This document shows, one piece after another, positions 34,675 through 42,835 of a stretch of 64,000 nucleotides of DNA (the first letter of the stretch is position 1; each line of letters opens with the position of its first letter). The stretch is from Alteromonas ponticola. Lineage in GTDB: Bacteria > Pseudomonadota > Gammaproteobacteria > Enterobacterales > Alteromonadaceae. The DNA lies in assembly GCF_012911815.1 (NCBI RefSeq), contig NZ_JAATNW010000010.1, positions 1 to 64,000 on the forward strand, in the 5' to 3' direction. The position numbers were made by a program, and so were the translations under genes. The notes beneath the pieces are model-generated. The model was not told where the DNA came from. It did not search any database and saw only the letters and a list, made by a program, of their open reading frames with translations.

Positions 34675-36156
34675 CTACTCCGAGTCACGCATGGTGAAAT
34701 GTTTTTTGGGTTTTAGTGACTGATTAGCCCACGGAAACAAATAGTCTTCCCAGCCGAATGTTCGTTTACTCGCGGAAAGATTTAGAATTGGGTTTGTCAG
34801 ATCTATTATTCGTTGCCTAAAAAGACTTCTCCAAACATCAACCATTGTTCTCATGGGTGAAAACCCCATTACTTTTTGGGTTGGAATATTGTTGAGCTTT
34901 AGAAATTTTTGATATTCATTTTTCAATTTTGGAGAAACAGGCAGTAGTACAAGATCATCAATAGTTGTCGCACTTTTTTGAATACCGAAATGGGTTCGTG
35001 GGATACCAACCTCTTCCACCAACCTTCTAGGTACAGGCCTGTCGTAATCGCCTGCTACAGACCATGGCGTCATATAATCGCTATTACTTATCTTTTTAAT
35101 ATCAGAAACGTGTCTTATTCCCCAATACGGCACCGGACAGTGAATTACGCCCTTTACTAGTCTATGCTCACAAAATCCTAACCCAGTTGAATCTTTTCGT
35201 TTAAGAAAGTCGGCTTGTAAGTTCTTTTCTTTTGACCAGACCATATCTCCGTTAAACCCGGTGAATAATACAGAAGGCCCTTTAGGATAACTAAATACAG
35301 AGAAGTTCATGTCTTGCAGACTTCCATTAGCTGCCCAGTACCATTTTTCATCGAGAATATTCTTTCGCTCGAAAACATATTCTTTGCACTGCAAACCAAG
35401 TAGATCAGCAATCTCTTTTCCAGAGTCTTCCCTCGGGAACACACTGCGAGCAGCTTTTAACGTTAGCGCTTTTGTCGCGCCTGCCTTTTTCGCCAATAGC
35501 GAGGAGACCGGACTGTCATAGCCTTTAGATACCGTAGTAATGACCTCTACAGGCAAACGGCGGGCGGGGTCGCGGGCGTTATCGCCAATCGCCAGGGCTG
35601 TTTCATACAAAAACCGAGAATAATCCTCAAACTGTAAAAACGGCTCTACGTTAAGACCCTTCTCTTTAATTTGAAGCATCCCACTCGTCAGGCATATATT
35701 TTCAAAATAGTGCACTTGCAGCGTACCACGAGATACCGGAAAATCTTTCTGATAATCGCGTCCCTTGACAATCGTTTCGACGGCACTGGCATAATTGGAA
35801 TTTGACTCAATTAGATCGATATCTGCTGCGGCTAACAGGCAAGGAAGTGAATTAGAAACCGTGATAGTCTCAGCATCCTGATGTACCCATAGTCGGTCAA
35901 CAGTTGAACAGGAACTGACAAAATATACTTCGTCATCTATCACGCGAAGGCCACTGCCATAGAATAGTTCTGAAGCCACAAACTCTAATTCCGTAAAAGC
36001 ACCGGGCCAAACGCCCTCGACAACAAAATTGTCTCCTTTCTCGACAAGCTCACCACAAAAGACGTCGAGATGCTCTGGTGCACCAGCAGTATGTTGCGCA
36101 ACCCAAGCCAGTGCAGGAAGCGCTTCAGTAGGTAATTGTTTAAACTCAAGTTTCAT
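34675..36156 (-). CDS. Asparagine-synthetase-like protein with altered PP-loop
   Basis: About 493 residues from the ATG at 36156 (AAGAAG upstream); the longer frame begins with a GTG and overlaps the previous gene. The middle of the protein (about 210-330) aligns in style with the ATP-pyrophosphatase domain of asparagine synthetase-like enzymes, but the PP-loop reads VSKGYDS instead of SGGxDS, so one of the key glycines is lysine. The N-terminal half resembles the glutaminase-like domain in fold only; there is no N-terminal Cys. The C-terminal part has no named motif. It follows the other asparagine-synthetase-like gene after 34 bp. It could be a partner subunit, a beta-lactam-synthetase/lasso-cyclase-like enzyme with a different nucleotide site, or inactive. 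Confidence 0.75.
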   Translation of the reverse strand: MKLEFKQLPTEALPALAWVAQHTAGAPEHLDVFCGELVEKGDNFVVEGVWPGAFTELEFVASELFYGSGLRVIDDEVYFVSSCSTVDRLWVHQDAETITVSNSLPCLLAAADIDLIESNSNYASAVETIVKGRDYQKDFPVSRGTLQVHYFENICLTSGMLQIKEKGLNVEPFLQFEDYSRFLYETALAIGDNARDPARRLPVEVITTVSKGYDSPVSSLLAKKAGATKALTLKAARSVFPREDSGKEIADLLGLQCKEYVFERKNILDEKWYWAANGSLQDMNFSVFSYPKGPSVLFTGFNGDMVWSKEKNLQADFLKRKDSTGLGFCEHRLVKGVIHCPVPYWGIRHVSDIKKISNSDYMTPWSVAGDYDRPVPRRLVEEVGIPRTHFGIQKSATTIDDLVLLPVSPKLKNEYQKFLKLNNIPTQKVMGFSPMRTMVDVWRSLFRQRIIDLTNPILNLSASKRTFGWEDYLFPWANQSLKPKKHFTMRDSE

Positions 36157-36190
36157 GTGTAATGACTTCTTTTTTATTAGTTGGGCTGAA

Positions 36191-38017
36191 TTAGTATATG
36201 CCTGTGGGCTCACAGAAGTTGTGCGCTAAATTCTGCGTATTCGAGTCGCTGCCAGCCGGGTTGAAGAAACCCAGCGTAATGGCCTTTGAGATCATGTCAA
36301 ACAAAGGATAAGAGCCATCACCCGAACCATTAACAATGGCTTGTTTAAGTTTGTTGGTATCCCATAGATGTGGCGATAACAATGGCATCAACTCGTCTAT
36401 CCATTCTGGTTGTACTATATCGCGAAAATTGTTCCATCCAAATCGACAGTCGCCGTAACGCGAGTGGGCACTATAAAATTTGTAAGCTCTACTGTTTCCC
36501 TCAACAACTTTTCTCGCTGCGCGCGATAATTCCTGCATTAACAGAGGGCGTTTGGCGCTTGTGAGGGTTGCCGCCATAGGAAATTTTAACAGCTCGGGTT
36601 TTAACCTCTGAATGATGGCTTTATTCAGTTTGTTATGTGCTCTCATCGAAAAGGGAATCGACGCTACAGTTTCAACCAAATCTTTGTTGGTAAAAATATT
36701 GCGGTAATTGAGCCCACGAGCAGCGTTGGTCAATTGGCGATTAATGTACTGACCACCTCGGTGCTCGGTGTAGTACCTTTCAAACATTAACTGTATATCA
36801 TCCATTCCCTGACTTTGATAAGCAGTAAACAGTTCCTCTAGCCGCTGATTTGACTCTTCGATCAGGTTCTTGCTTTTAAGCGCTTCACGCAGTTCCTCAT
36901 TTAAGAACCAAAATACGTGGTAACTTGAAACTTTAAGATAATTAAGAATCACTTGCGAATCTCGCTGCATCAGCATGTGATCAAATTTTCCACCCACTCC
37001 CATCATATGCAAGAGCAGAGACAAGTATTTCTTTTTACCCGGTAATACATTGATTGTACCGTAATGCCCGCCGAGCATTTCACCGAATGTCCCTGCTGTC
37101 ATCACCAGATTCTTGTTCTGTGCATAGTGACCCGCTGCATCCCAGTGAGTAAACATCGCCGATTCATTGCGTGCCAGATATTGACGAAACAAATTACTAT
37201 CAAAACCACTTGGATCGAATGCCCGCTCCACAAGCGGGAGCCCGCAAAGTTGGGCTATATCCCGCACAATAGCAATCTCTCTGCTGTGTAAATCGCCGTG
37301 GGTATACAGTTCGGGCCTTCGTTTTTCCAGTGCCGCCAATAATAGTCTAGAATCCCAGCCACCAGACATCATCAGTTGTGGTTCTTCAAACATGTTAGCT
37401 TCAGTGCGAACAATATCTATCAGGTCATTAACACTTCTGGTAGAAACATAATTACGCCCCACCCAAAAGTTTTTTAACGGGAAACTTCGTGCAGAAAAGT
37501 AAGAATCGTTAACTTCTATTTTGAGGCCATGGTTAGCCTTAAGCCTTTGCACGTCTTTATATAGGGAGTAACCGCCAATGGTGTATCCAAAACACAAGAA
37601 TTGGTAAAACGACACCCAGTCAGGTACGGAGCCTGTAAATGGTTGAAGTGAATCAGAAATAAGTGCGTTCTTTGAGTCTTCACTATTATTGAAGAATATG
37701 GGAAACGCACCGAAACAGTCGTTAAAAATGTAGATTAGATTGTGGTTTCTTTTTACCGCAATCAGCACCCCTCGCATGCCCCATAACGCAGTCAGACTTT
37801 CCGCTTCGAGCAAACTCTCAACCCGCTTGAAATCAGGTTGCGTATTGTGCTCGCCATACCATATAAACTCCCAATTCGCAGAGCCAGATCGTGAGGTCAC
37901 AAATGGATCGAATAATAATGAGTAGTGAGTTCCAATCGGCAACACTGACATATTGCTACACTGGATTTCATTTTCGCTTGAGCGCCTATCGGCCTGGGTC
38001 AGAGTGAAAATAGTCAT
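36191..38017 (-). CDS. Asparagine-synthetase-like amide ligase
   Basis: A 608-residue protein starting at ATG 38017, with AAGGAAGG just upstream. The synthetase domain (about 190-420) contains an intact PP-loop, MMSGGWDSRLLLAAL, which binds ATP to adenylate a carboxylate. The N-terminal glutaminase-like domain lacks the catalytic Cys after the start, so it cannot release ammonia from glutamine. This is the pattern of beta-lactam synthetases, lasso cyclases and glycan-amidating enzymes, which use another amine. It forms a two-gene unit with the altered-loop paralogue downstream and lies near the ATP-grasp gene. The substrate is unknown. An amino-acid-to-sugar or peptide amide bond is inferred from the family only. 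Confidence 0.82.
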   Translation of the reverse strand: MTIFTLTQADRRSSENEIQCSNMSVLPIGTHYSLLFDPFVTSRSGSANWEFIWYGEHNTQPDFKRVESLLEAESLTALWGMRGVLIAVKRNHNLIYIFNDCFGAFPIFFNNSEDSKNALISDSLQPFTGSVPDWVSFYQFLCFGYTIGGYSLYKDVQRLKANHGLKIEVNDSYFSARSFPLKNFWVGRNYVSTRSVNDLIDIVRTEANMFEEPQLMMSGGWDSRLLLAALEKRRPELYTHGDLHSREIAIVRDIAQLCGLPLVERAFDPSGFDSNLFRQYLARNESAMFTHWDAAGHYAQNKNLVMTAGTFGEMLGGHYGTINVLPGKKKYLSLLLHMMGVGGKFDHMLMQRDSQVILNYLKVSSYHVFWFLNEELREALKSKNLIEESNQRLEELFTAYQSQGMDDIQLMFERYYTEHRGGQYINRQLTNAARGLNYRNIFTNKDLVETVASIPFSMRAHNKLNKAIIQRLKPELLKFPMAATLTSAKRPLLMQELSRAARKVVEGNSRAYKFYSAHSRYGDCRFGWNNFRDIVQPEWIDELMPLLSPHLWDTNKLKQAIVNGSGDGSYPLFDMISKAITLGFFNPAGSDSNTQNLAHNFCEPTGIY

Positions 38018-38830
38018 GAACCTTCCTTGCTTCTCTCTTCTTGTTTTTATTGTCGTGGCTCAGAAAAAACTACGGATATAACCGCTGCCAACATCAACGG
38101 TTCGAATATAGGTTTGATAATATTCTTAACATATTATCAAGATATTTGGGAAGACAGCTATCATTATTCAGTTAACGATAAGGAAAGGTTTAGATGAATC
38201 GTTACGAGTTTGTTTTCCCTTTGAAGATAACGTGCGAAGATGGTTTCTAGACCAATTGTTTTATCAATGTCCTTATTAGTTTATAGGAAAATGACACCTA
38301 AAAAATTTAGATGCGCTTTAAAATTATGTCTTATAGGGTTTAATTCACTGCTCTCGCCAGTCCAAACTTACTTCTTATCTCAAAGCTAAATTTCGAGAAC
38401 AGCTTGCTTTGACGATTACTCCGTGTTCAGCAAACAATTTTTTGTCACTGTATTTTAAATCGATAAATTGAGTAAAATTTAAGCCTCGGATGCAGGCTTC
38501 GGCAGCTTCTTCAATTTTAACGTTAATAGATTTGAGAGCGACGCACTTAAAATCACGCCAACCGATAGTATTAAGGCTTGCTCTTGAATTTTCAGCAGAA
38601 ACAAAATATTCACAATAAATAATGAAATAAAATCTGCACTGATGAATAGTTTCATACCAACAGATTACGCAAAATTTTCAATATGACTTACCCATCTCAT
38701 CAAGCAAAAGTTACAGTCAAGGTCATTAGTAGACAATATCTGACAGAACGAATCGCTTTTTTAAAAAGGCCTGGGACTCGGGGCTGGCAGGCTGTCATGC
38801 CAAACCAGCCTGTTGTCGCTTTAACCCATA
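38018..38830. other. A/T-rich stretch with only small frames
   Basis: No gene of normal size is credible in these 813 bp. The clearest candidate is an 18-codon frame at 38194 with a good ribosome-binding site, listed separately. A 32-codon frame at 38291-38389 lies after AGGA, but the spacing is too short. Near 38788-38812 CAGGCTG/CAGCCTG forms a 7-bp stem that may help end the gene at 38831. Confidence 0.4.
38194..38250 (+). CDS. Candidate 18-residue peptide
   Basis: The frame reads MNRYEFVFPLKITCEDGF and stops at TAG. It has AAGGAAAGG eight bases upstream, the strongest ribosome-binding site in this gap, and it is divergent from the asparagine-synthetase-like pair. It could be a leader peptide, a short precursor (Glu/Asp and Cys near the C-terminus) or chance. 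Codon evidence is impossible at this length. Confidence 0.3.
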   Translation: MNRYEFVFPLKITCEDGF

Positions 38831-39346
38831 TTAGTGCTTATTTTCAAGCTGACCAAACTCATATTGGGATGAGGGAAACTGCTCCAGCTGCTCTACGACT
38901 TCATTCTTTTCGCTGTCGCTAAGCTCACAAAAAATCAACGTCCTTTCGTTGTCCAGGGCGTCCTCAAACTGCTTAACCACCGGGCTACTTTCGCTTACCC
39001 CAATCATGGTAGCCGACCATGAACCGAATGCCGCACCACCCGCCGTCATGCCGACAATAGCAGCGCCGCCAGCAGCAATACCCGCAACGGGAAAAACACT
39101 CACTAAAACACCTGCAAGTAACCCTGCACCGGAGCCCAGTAACGCGCCGCGTTTAAGTGATTGCGGAATAGCAGACTTTTCTGTTAGATCAGCTTGTGGC
39201 AAATCAGCGCGTACAATATCGTTGTCTCTGCTGACCACGCCTATTTGTTCTTCGCTAACTCCTGCGCGCTTAAGTACTTCGATAATGTCTACTACGGTAT
39301 CGACATTATTCACAACAAAATAGTGGTTGAAATTTACGTCGCTCAT
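38831..39346 (-). CDS. Glycine-zipper membrane protein of stress-protein type
   Basis: This 171-residue protein has an N-terminal soluble part (about 1-65) in the style of the YflT/general-stress-protein-17M domain (HYFVVNNVDTVVDIIEVLKRAGV, shortened here, with VSEEQIGVVSRDN). A hydrophobic, glycine-rich core follows (about 68-110, GALLGSGAGLLAGVLV) that could insert in a membrane, then a C-terminal soluble tail. Start: ATG after GGAGG, an excellent site. Proteins of this kind are seen in many proteobacteria next to stress genes, and their function is unknown. There is no operon partner here. Confidence 0.65.
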   Translation of the reverse strand: MSDVNFNHYFVVNNVDTVVDIIEVLKRAGVSEEQIGVVSRDNDIVRADLPQADLTEKSAIPQSLKRGALLGSGAGLLAGVLVSVFPVAGIAAGGAAIVGMTAGGAAFGSWSATMIGVSESSPVVKQFEDALDNERTLIFCELSDSEKNEVVEQLEQFPSSQYEFGQLENKH

Positions 39347-39513
39347 GCAGTTCCTCCATTCAATTCATTCAAGTGTAGCAGCTATCAACGGGTCAACAAC
39401 GAAAGTGGAAAATTGGGAGAGGATTATCTGACTGAATGTGTGGGGTGCACTACTTTGAAGTATGCTTAGTTTGGTGCGAGTTTATCGATTGCCTTCGTCA
39501 TTGCAGGTTAGTC

Positions 39514-40365
39514 TTACTTAGTGCGATAGGTTTTATAGAATACCCAGACGAGGCCGATACCGACAGTCCAATTTGATTCAACCTGCAACAGTGGGCTATC
39601 TGCCTGAGCTGTATTATAGAAATGCTGATACCGGATGAAACTTCCAAGCCAGATATTATCAAATTTGAGCGTTATGCCAGACGATAGCTCTGTGCCTGAG
39701 TAGCCGGAATGTGTATCGAACTGAGGACGTGATGACGTCGCATACTGCGAAGACACTCCATAAAAGTACTCGAGGTTTTTATCATTGGCCCAATTTACCG
39801 TAAGCCTGCTTGTCCACGTCAGTTCCTTGTTGAAGAGCAGGGCTTTTTGCACGAATTCGCCTCCTACTCCCGCCTTCAGACCCACCGAGTCAATCGAACC
39901 AAAATCGGTCGCGATGGCCTTTCTTAAAAAGGTGTGAGCGCGCAAATAACTGTCGCTTTCCTCAGTTCCTGAAAAATAGTACAAAAGCCGCGGACCTGCT
40001 TCAGCTGTCCAGTCAAGATCAGGCATCCCCTCTCTGACAGCAGCATCTTCACTGCGCACAGGGATCCCTCCCGCAAACGACAAATCAATTTCCCAACGGT
40101 TACCTTCAAATAAACTGCCAACTAAACCTTCTCTATCCACGGTAATCCGGTCATCTTTGTAGTAAAAATAAGGGAAAGGCAGAATATAGCTACTTTGATC
40201 TTCAGAACCGGGATAGGCCGGTAGCGTAATGGCAAACCCTCCCATCCCGGCTTCAATTTTGCTTTGAGCGAATGTGTCAAAACAGAGCAATACTGTCCAC
40301 AGGAGAATTATGGGGCCTAGTAAAATGTCTTTAGCGCGTTTACAGGCGAAGATAGTTTTGTTACC
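39514..40365 (-). CDS. MipA/OmpV-family outer-membrane protein; start codon unusual
   Basis: The body of the protein (from SKIEAGMGGFAITLPAYPG onward) is a beta-barrel of the MipA/OmpV family, with the typical early YILPFPYFYYKDDRI and an aromatic C-terminal end. The first classical start is a TTG at 40290, which would cut the signal peptide in half. The same frame continues upstream without a stop to 40366 and encodes KDILLGPIILLWTVLLCFDT followed by FAQS, a complete signal sequence. No ATG, GTG or TTG exists in that extension. The real start is probably a rare codon such as ATC near 40351-40353 (about 10 nt after GAGG), or the 5' end has mutated. The family is linked to antibiotic and envelope responses. 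Confidence 0.7.
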   Translation of the reverse strand, partial: GNKTIFACKRAKDILLGPIILLWTVLLCFDTFAQSKIEAGMGGFAITLPAYPGSEDQSSYILPFPYFYYKDDRITVDREGLVGSLFEGNRWEIDLSFAGGIPVRSEDAAVREGMPDLDWTAEAGPRLLYYFSGTEESDSYLRAHTFLRKAIATDFGSIDSVGLKAGVGGEFVQKALLFNKELTWTSRLTVNWANDKNLEYFYGVSSQYATSSRPQFDTHSGYSGTELSSGITLKFDNIWLGSFIRYQHFYNTAQADSPLLQVESNWTVGIGLVWVFYKTYRTK

Positions 40366-40635
40366 TCAATGCATTAATCTGTTTCTGTGTATGTAGTTGC
40401 TGCGTCTGCAGCAAACTATATTAGTTATTCAAGTATTCTTTTTTATCAAGCAAATTTTTACTTTCGTTGCACCTAACTCGATAAATATGATAGCGAATAA
40501 CCAAGTTAATCGCGACCAGCATAGTTTGTACGTCACGCTAAAAAAACTATCTATAGGTTCAGTAGGCAACCTGAATACTCATTGTTACAGTTTAATTCGA
40601 CCATGTGGGTCGTACTAATTAAAAGGAAATTACTT
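40366..40635. other. Intergenic with possible promoter of peptide cluster
   Basis: This A/T-rich gap separates the divergent MipA gene and the peptide genes. A plausible sigma-70-like pair is TTGTAC (40526) and TATCTA/ATCTAT (about 40548-40554), about 85 bp before the first peptide gene. It is weak and not unique in the gap. Confidence 0.3.
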
Positions 40636-40764
40636 ATGCAAGAACTAGTTTTAAAGGATACTGAAATTGTGGCAGGAGGTTCATGGGGCCATGTAGCCGT
40701 TGCCATCGCAATTGCAGATGCGGCCTATGATTTTTATAGAGGTTATTCAGAGAATAGGAATTAA
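40636..40764 (+). CDS. Double-glycine leader peptide A (candidate bacteriocin subunit)
   Basis: This 42-residue product begins with a leader MQELVLKDTEIVAGG that fits the double-glycine class (Leu at -12, Val at -4, Gly-Gly at -2/-1). A 27-residue mature part follows: SWGHVAVAIAIADAAYDF, then YRGYSENRN. The mature peptide has a small-residue hydrophobic core (AVAIAIADAA, with AxxxA spacing) and a charged tail, which is common in class IIb bacteriocins. AAAAGGA lies about 9 nt upstream of the ATG. It is 8 bp from a second peptide gene of the same type. No bacteriocin family was recognised, and no peptidase-containing ABC exporter is in the window. Confidence 0.65.
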   Translation: MQELVLKDTEIVAGGSWGHVAVAIAIADAAYDFYRGYSENRN

Positions 40765-40772
40765 GGGCGGCT

Positions 40773-40946
40773 ATGAACGATATAAATGAATTTCACATGC
40801 GGGAGCTCAATAGTGCTGAGGTAGAGGCAATTGCTGGTGCTGGATTATTTTATGACTTGGGTAAATTTTTTGCTCAAGTCGCCAATGCAAATGATTCGAT
40901 CTACCAACAATATGGCAACACCAATATGAACCATTGGCCACGTTGA
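40773..40946 (+). CDS. Double-glycine leader peptide B (candidate bacteriocin subunit)
   Basis: A 57-residue product with a 23-residue leader ending ELNSAEVEAIAGA. The leader fits the consensus closely: Leu at -12, Glu at -8, Val at -7, Ile at -4, Gly-Ala at -2/-1. The predicted mature peptide starts GLFYDLGKFFAQVANANDS and ends NHWPR; it is amphipathic in its first half and polar at the C-terminus. It is too short and too close to peptide A (8 bp) to be a separate unit. AAGGGCGG precedes the ATG. Together with A it forms the arrangement expected of a two-peptide bacteriocin, but activity is not shown. A signalling-peptide role is the main alternative. Confidence 0.65.
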   Translation: MNDINEFHMRELNSAEVEAIAGAGLFYDLGKFFAQVANANDSIYQQYGNTNMNHWPR

Positions 40947-40994
40947 GATCAGTTCGAGGCTGCAACGGTAGCCTCTTTCATATTAGGTAAGACT

Positions 40995-41228
40995 ATGCTG
41001 TTTTTTAATCTTAAAACAATGCTTCGTTTCGCTGCAGCTCTTTTTCTTCTTGAAAGCGGTTGGCAACTAATTATTTCTCACGACAGGAATATGTTGTACG
41101 AAAGCTTGCAAATAGGGCTGCTATTTTTAATTCTCTCTGAGCTCATTCCCCGTAGTTGCAACATCAAAGCATCGTCGAGCGAAACAGATATTGCTGATAA
41201 GACGAGCGTTGATGCTAACAATCGATAA
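40995..41228 (+). CDS. Small two-helix membrane protein (candidate immunity protein)
   Basis: This 77-residue protein has two predicted membrane segments (about 9-27, LRFAAALFLLESGWQLII, and 37-52, LQIGLLFLILSELI) and a polar, charged C-terminal tail. It lies 48 bp after peptide B on the same strand. Small membrane proteins encoded directly behind paired leader peptides are usually the immunity factors that protect the producer. No known family is recognised. AGG about 7 nt upstream of the ATG is a moderate ribosome-binding site. Confidence 0.55.
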   Translation: MLFFNLKTMLRFAAALFLLESGWQLIISHDRNMLYESLQIGLLFLILSELIPRSCNIKASSSETDIADKTSVDANNR

Positions 41229-41323
41229 GCCTTAAAGGCTAATGCCTGTTCGCGTATCACTTAATGTTTAACATCCGGTACCAGCATTTTCGATGGTACT
41301 TTCTCACTGACATGCTTTTTTCC

Positions 41324-42814
41324 TTAAAAATTTTGAGCTGGGCAATAATGCTGTAAAAAGTCCTGATGCGAAGGCAATTGGTTAACCTTGCGCACATTCT
41401 GCTGCTCAATTTGGGATAAAAAATGTTCCATTTCTTTTTCACTCATCAAATCAGCGACAGGATGATGTTGCTGTGGCACTAACCCCTGCCCCAACATCAC
41501 CTGTACCCAGGAGTTCTCACCAAATAGCTCATTGGGCACTTTAAATACTTTTCCGGTTTCCTTAAACAATTCCAGGCGATGGCTTAAGGAATCGGGAATT
41601 GGCATATTCTTACAATAGCGCCAGAAGGGGCTGTCTTCTCGTTGTGTCACATGATAGTGCAAGATAATGAAGTCGCGTATATTGACCACTTCGTGTTGTG
41701 TCTGCGCGTTAAATTCATCAATATCCGCCTGCACGATACCGGTGGACGGAAACATCTGCAGCAGCCTGACAATACCACGCTGAATCAGATGAATACTGGT
41801 TGATTCCAGTAGCTCAATAAAACCACTCGATAGCCCCAGCGCGATACAGTTTTTATTCCAATGCGAACGACGCTGTCCTGTTCTAAAGTTGATCACTCTG
41901 GGCTCGGTAAGCACGTCACCCTCCACATTCTCCAGCAGCAATTGTTTTGCCGCGTCATCACTTAAATAACGGCTGCAATATACAAGACCATTGCCTGTGC
42001 GGTGCTGTAAGGGAATGCGCCACTGCCAGCCAGCAGCATGGGCGATCGACCGAGTGTAGGGGCGAGGCGCTTCTACACTTGCTGTTTGCACGGCAATCGC
42101 GCGGTCACAGGGTAGCCAGTGCGTCCAGTCGTCGTAACCGGTATGTAGCGCTTCTTCAATTAACAGCGCACGAAATCCGGTACAGTCTATAAACAAATCA
42201 CCTTCGATTACCCGACCTGACGCCAACGTTAGTGATTTGATAAAGCCAGACTGATGACATAAATCAATCTGATCAATCTTACCCTCTACTCTCTTTGCCC
42301 CATGTTGCTCTGCCATGCTTCGCAAGAACTTTGCATACTGTGTGGCGTCCAGATGGAAGGCATAGTTCAGCCCCATATTTGGCAAGACGGCAAACTTGTT
42401 TTGCTGAGCAGCCAGCAACTCTGCGCAGTAAACCCCATACTCTTTAGCTAAGCCCATCTGCTGCCCTTTCAGCCAGAAATGCTGAAAGCCTGCGGCCCAA
42501 TGGTCTTGCCCGGTGGTGCCGAATGAGTGAATGTATTTTTCGCCTACCGATTTCCAGTTCTCAAATTCAATGCCCAGTTTGAAGGTCGCCTGTGTCGCCG
42601 CCATAAATTCCTGTTCATTAATACCCAACAACTTATGTAGAGTTAGCAAAGGAGGGATAGTTGCCTCGCCCACCCCCACGGTACCGATAGCGTCAGACTC
42701 GACTAATTGAATATCAAGATGCTTTCCCATCAATTTGGCCAGTGATGCTGCACACATCCAGCCAGCGGTTCCTCCACCGGCGATGACTACACGTTTGATT
42801 GGTTGAGATTGCAT
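41324..42814 (-). CDS. Flavin-dependent tryptophan-halogenase-like protein (B)
   Basis: This 496-residue member of the tryptophan 7-halogenase-like family has the FAD-binding GGGTAGWM at residues 13-20 (IAGGGTAGWMCAASLA), the second FAD region DLFIDCTGFRALLIEE and, near residue 258, the WQWRIPL motif that corresponds to the WxWxIP signature of halogenases. It is the last gene of the receptor-2 unit, 21 bp after the cupin gene. Halogenases in this setting are widespread beside SapC/cupin/TonB-receptor sets in Alteromonadales and Caulobacterales, and their true substrate is not known. Halogenation is inferred from motifs only; an oxidase role is possible. Confidence 0.88.
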   Translation of the reverse strand: MQSQPIKRVVIAGGGTAGWMCAASLAKLMGKHLDIQLVESDAIGTVGVGEATIPPLLTLHKLLGINEQEFMAATQATFKLGIEFENWKSVGEKYIHSFGTTGQDHWAAGFQHFWLKGQQMGLAKEYGVYCAELLAAQQNKFAVLPNMGLNYAFHLDATQYAKFLRSMAEQHGAKRVEGKIDQIDLCHQSGFIKSLTLASGRVIEGDLFIDCTGFRALLIEEALHTGYDDWTHWLPCDRAIAVQTASVEAPRPYTRSIAHAAGWQWRIPLQHRTGNGLVYCSRYLSDDAAKQLLLENVEGDVLTEPRVINFRTGQRRSHWNKNCIALGLSSGFIELLESTSIHLIQRGIVRLLQMFPSTGIVQADIDEFNAQTQHEVVNIRDFIILHYHVTQREDSPFWRYCKNMPIPDSLSHRLELFKETGKVFKVPNELFGENSWVQVMLGQGLVPQQHHPVADLMSEKEMEHFLSQIEQQNVRKVNQLPSHQDFLQHYCPAQNF

Positions 42815-42835
42815 GAAAAGGTCTCGCTCATTAAA

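Noticed and set aside
34675-38017. Lasso-peptide cluster (asparagine-synthetase-like cyclase plus transglutaminase-like protease)
   Set aside because: The transglutaminase-like protein is more than 33 kb away and of a different type. There is no RiPP-recognition protein and no lasso precursor with the usual Thr and Gly at the core start.
38683-38922. Plus-strand frame of 79 codons before the stress-type membrane protein
   Set aside because: It runs into the opposite strand of a convincing gene, has no ribosome-binding site and shows no domain.
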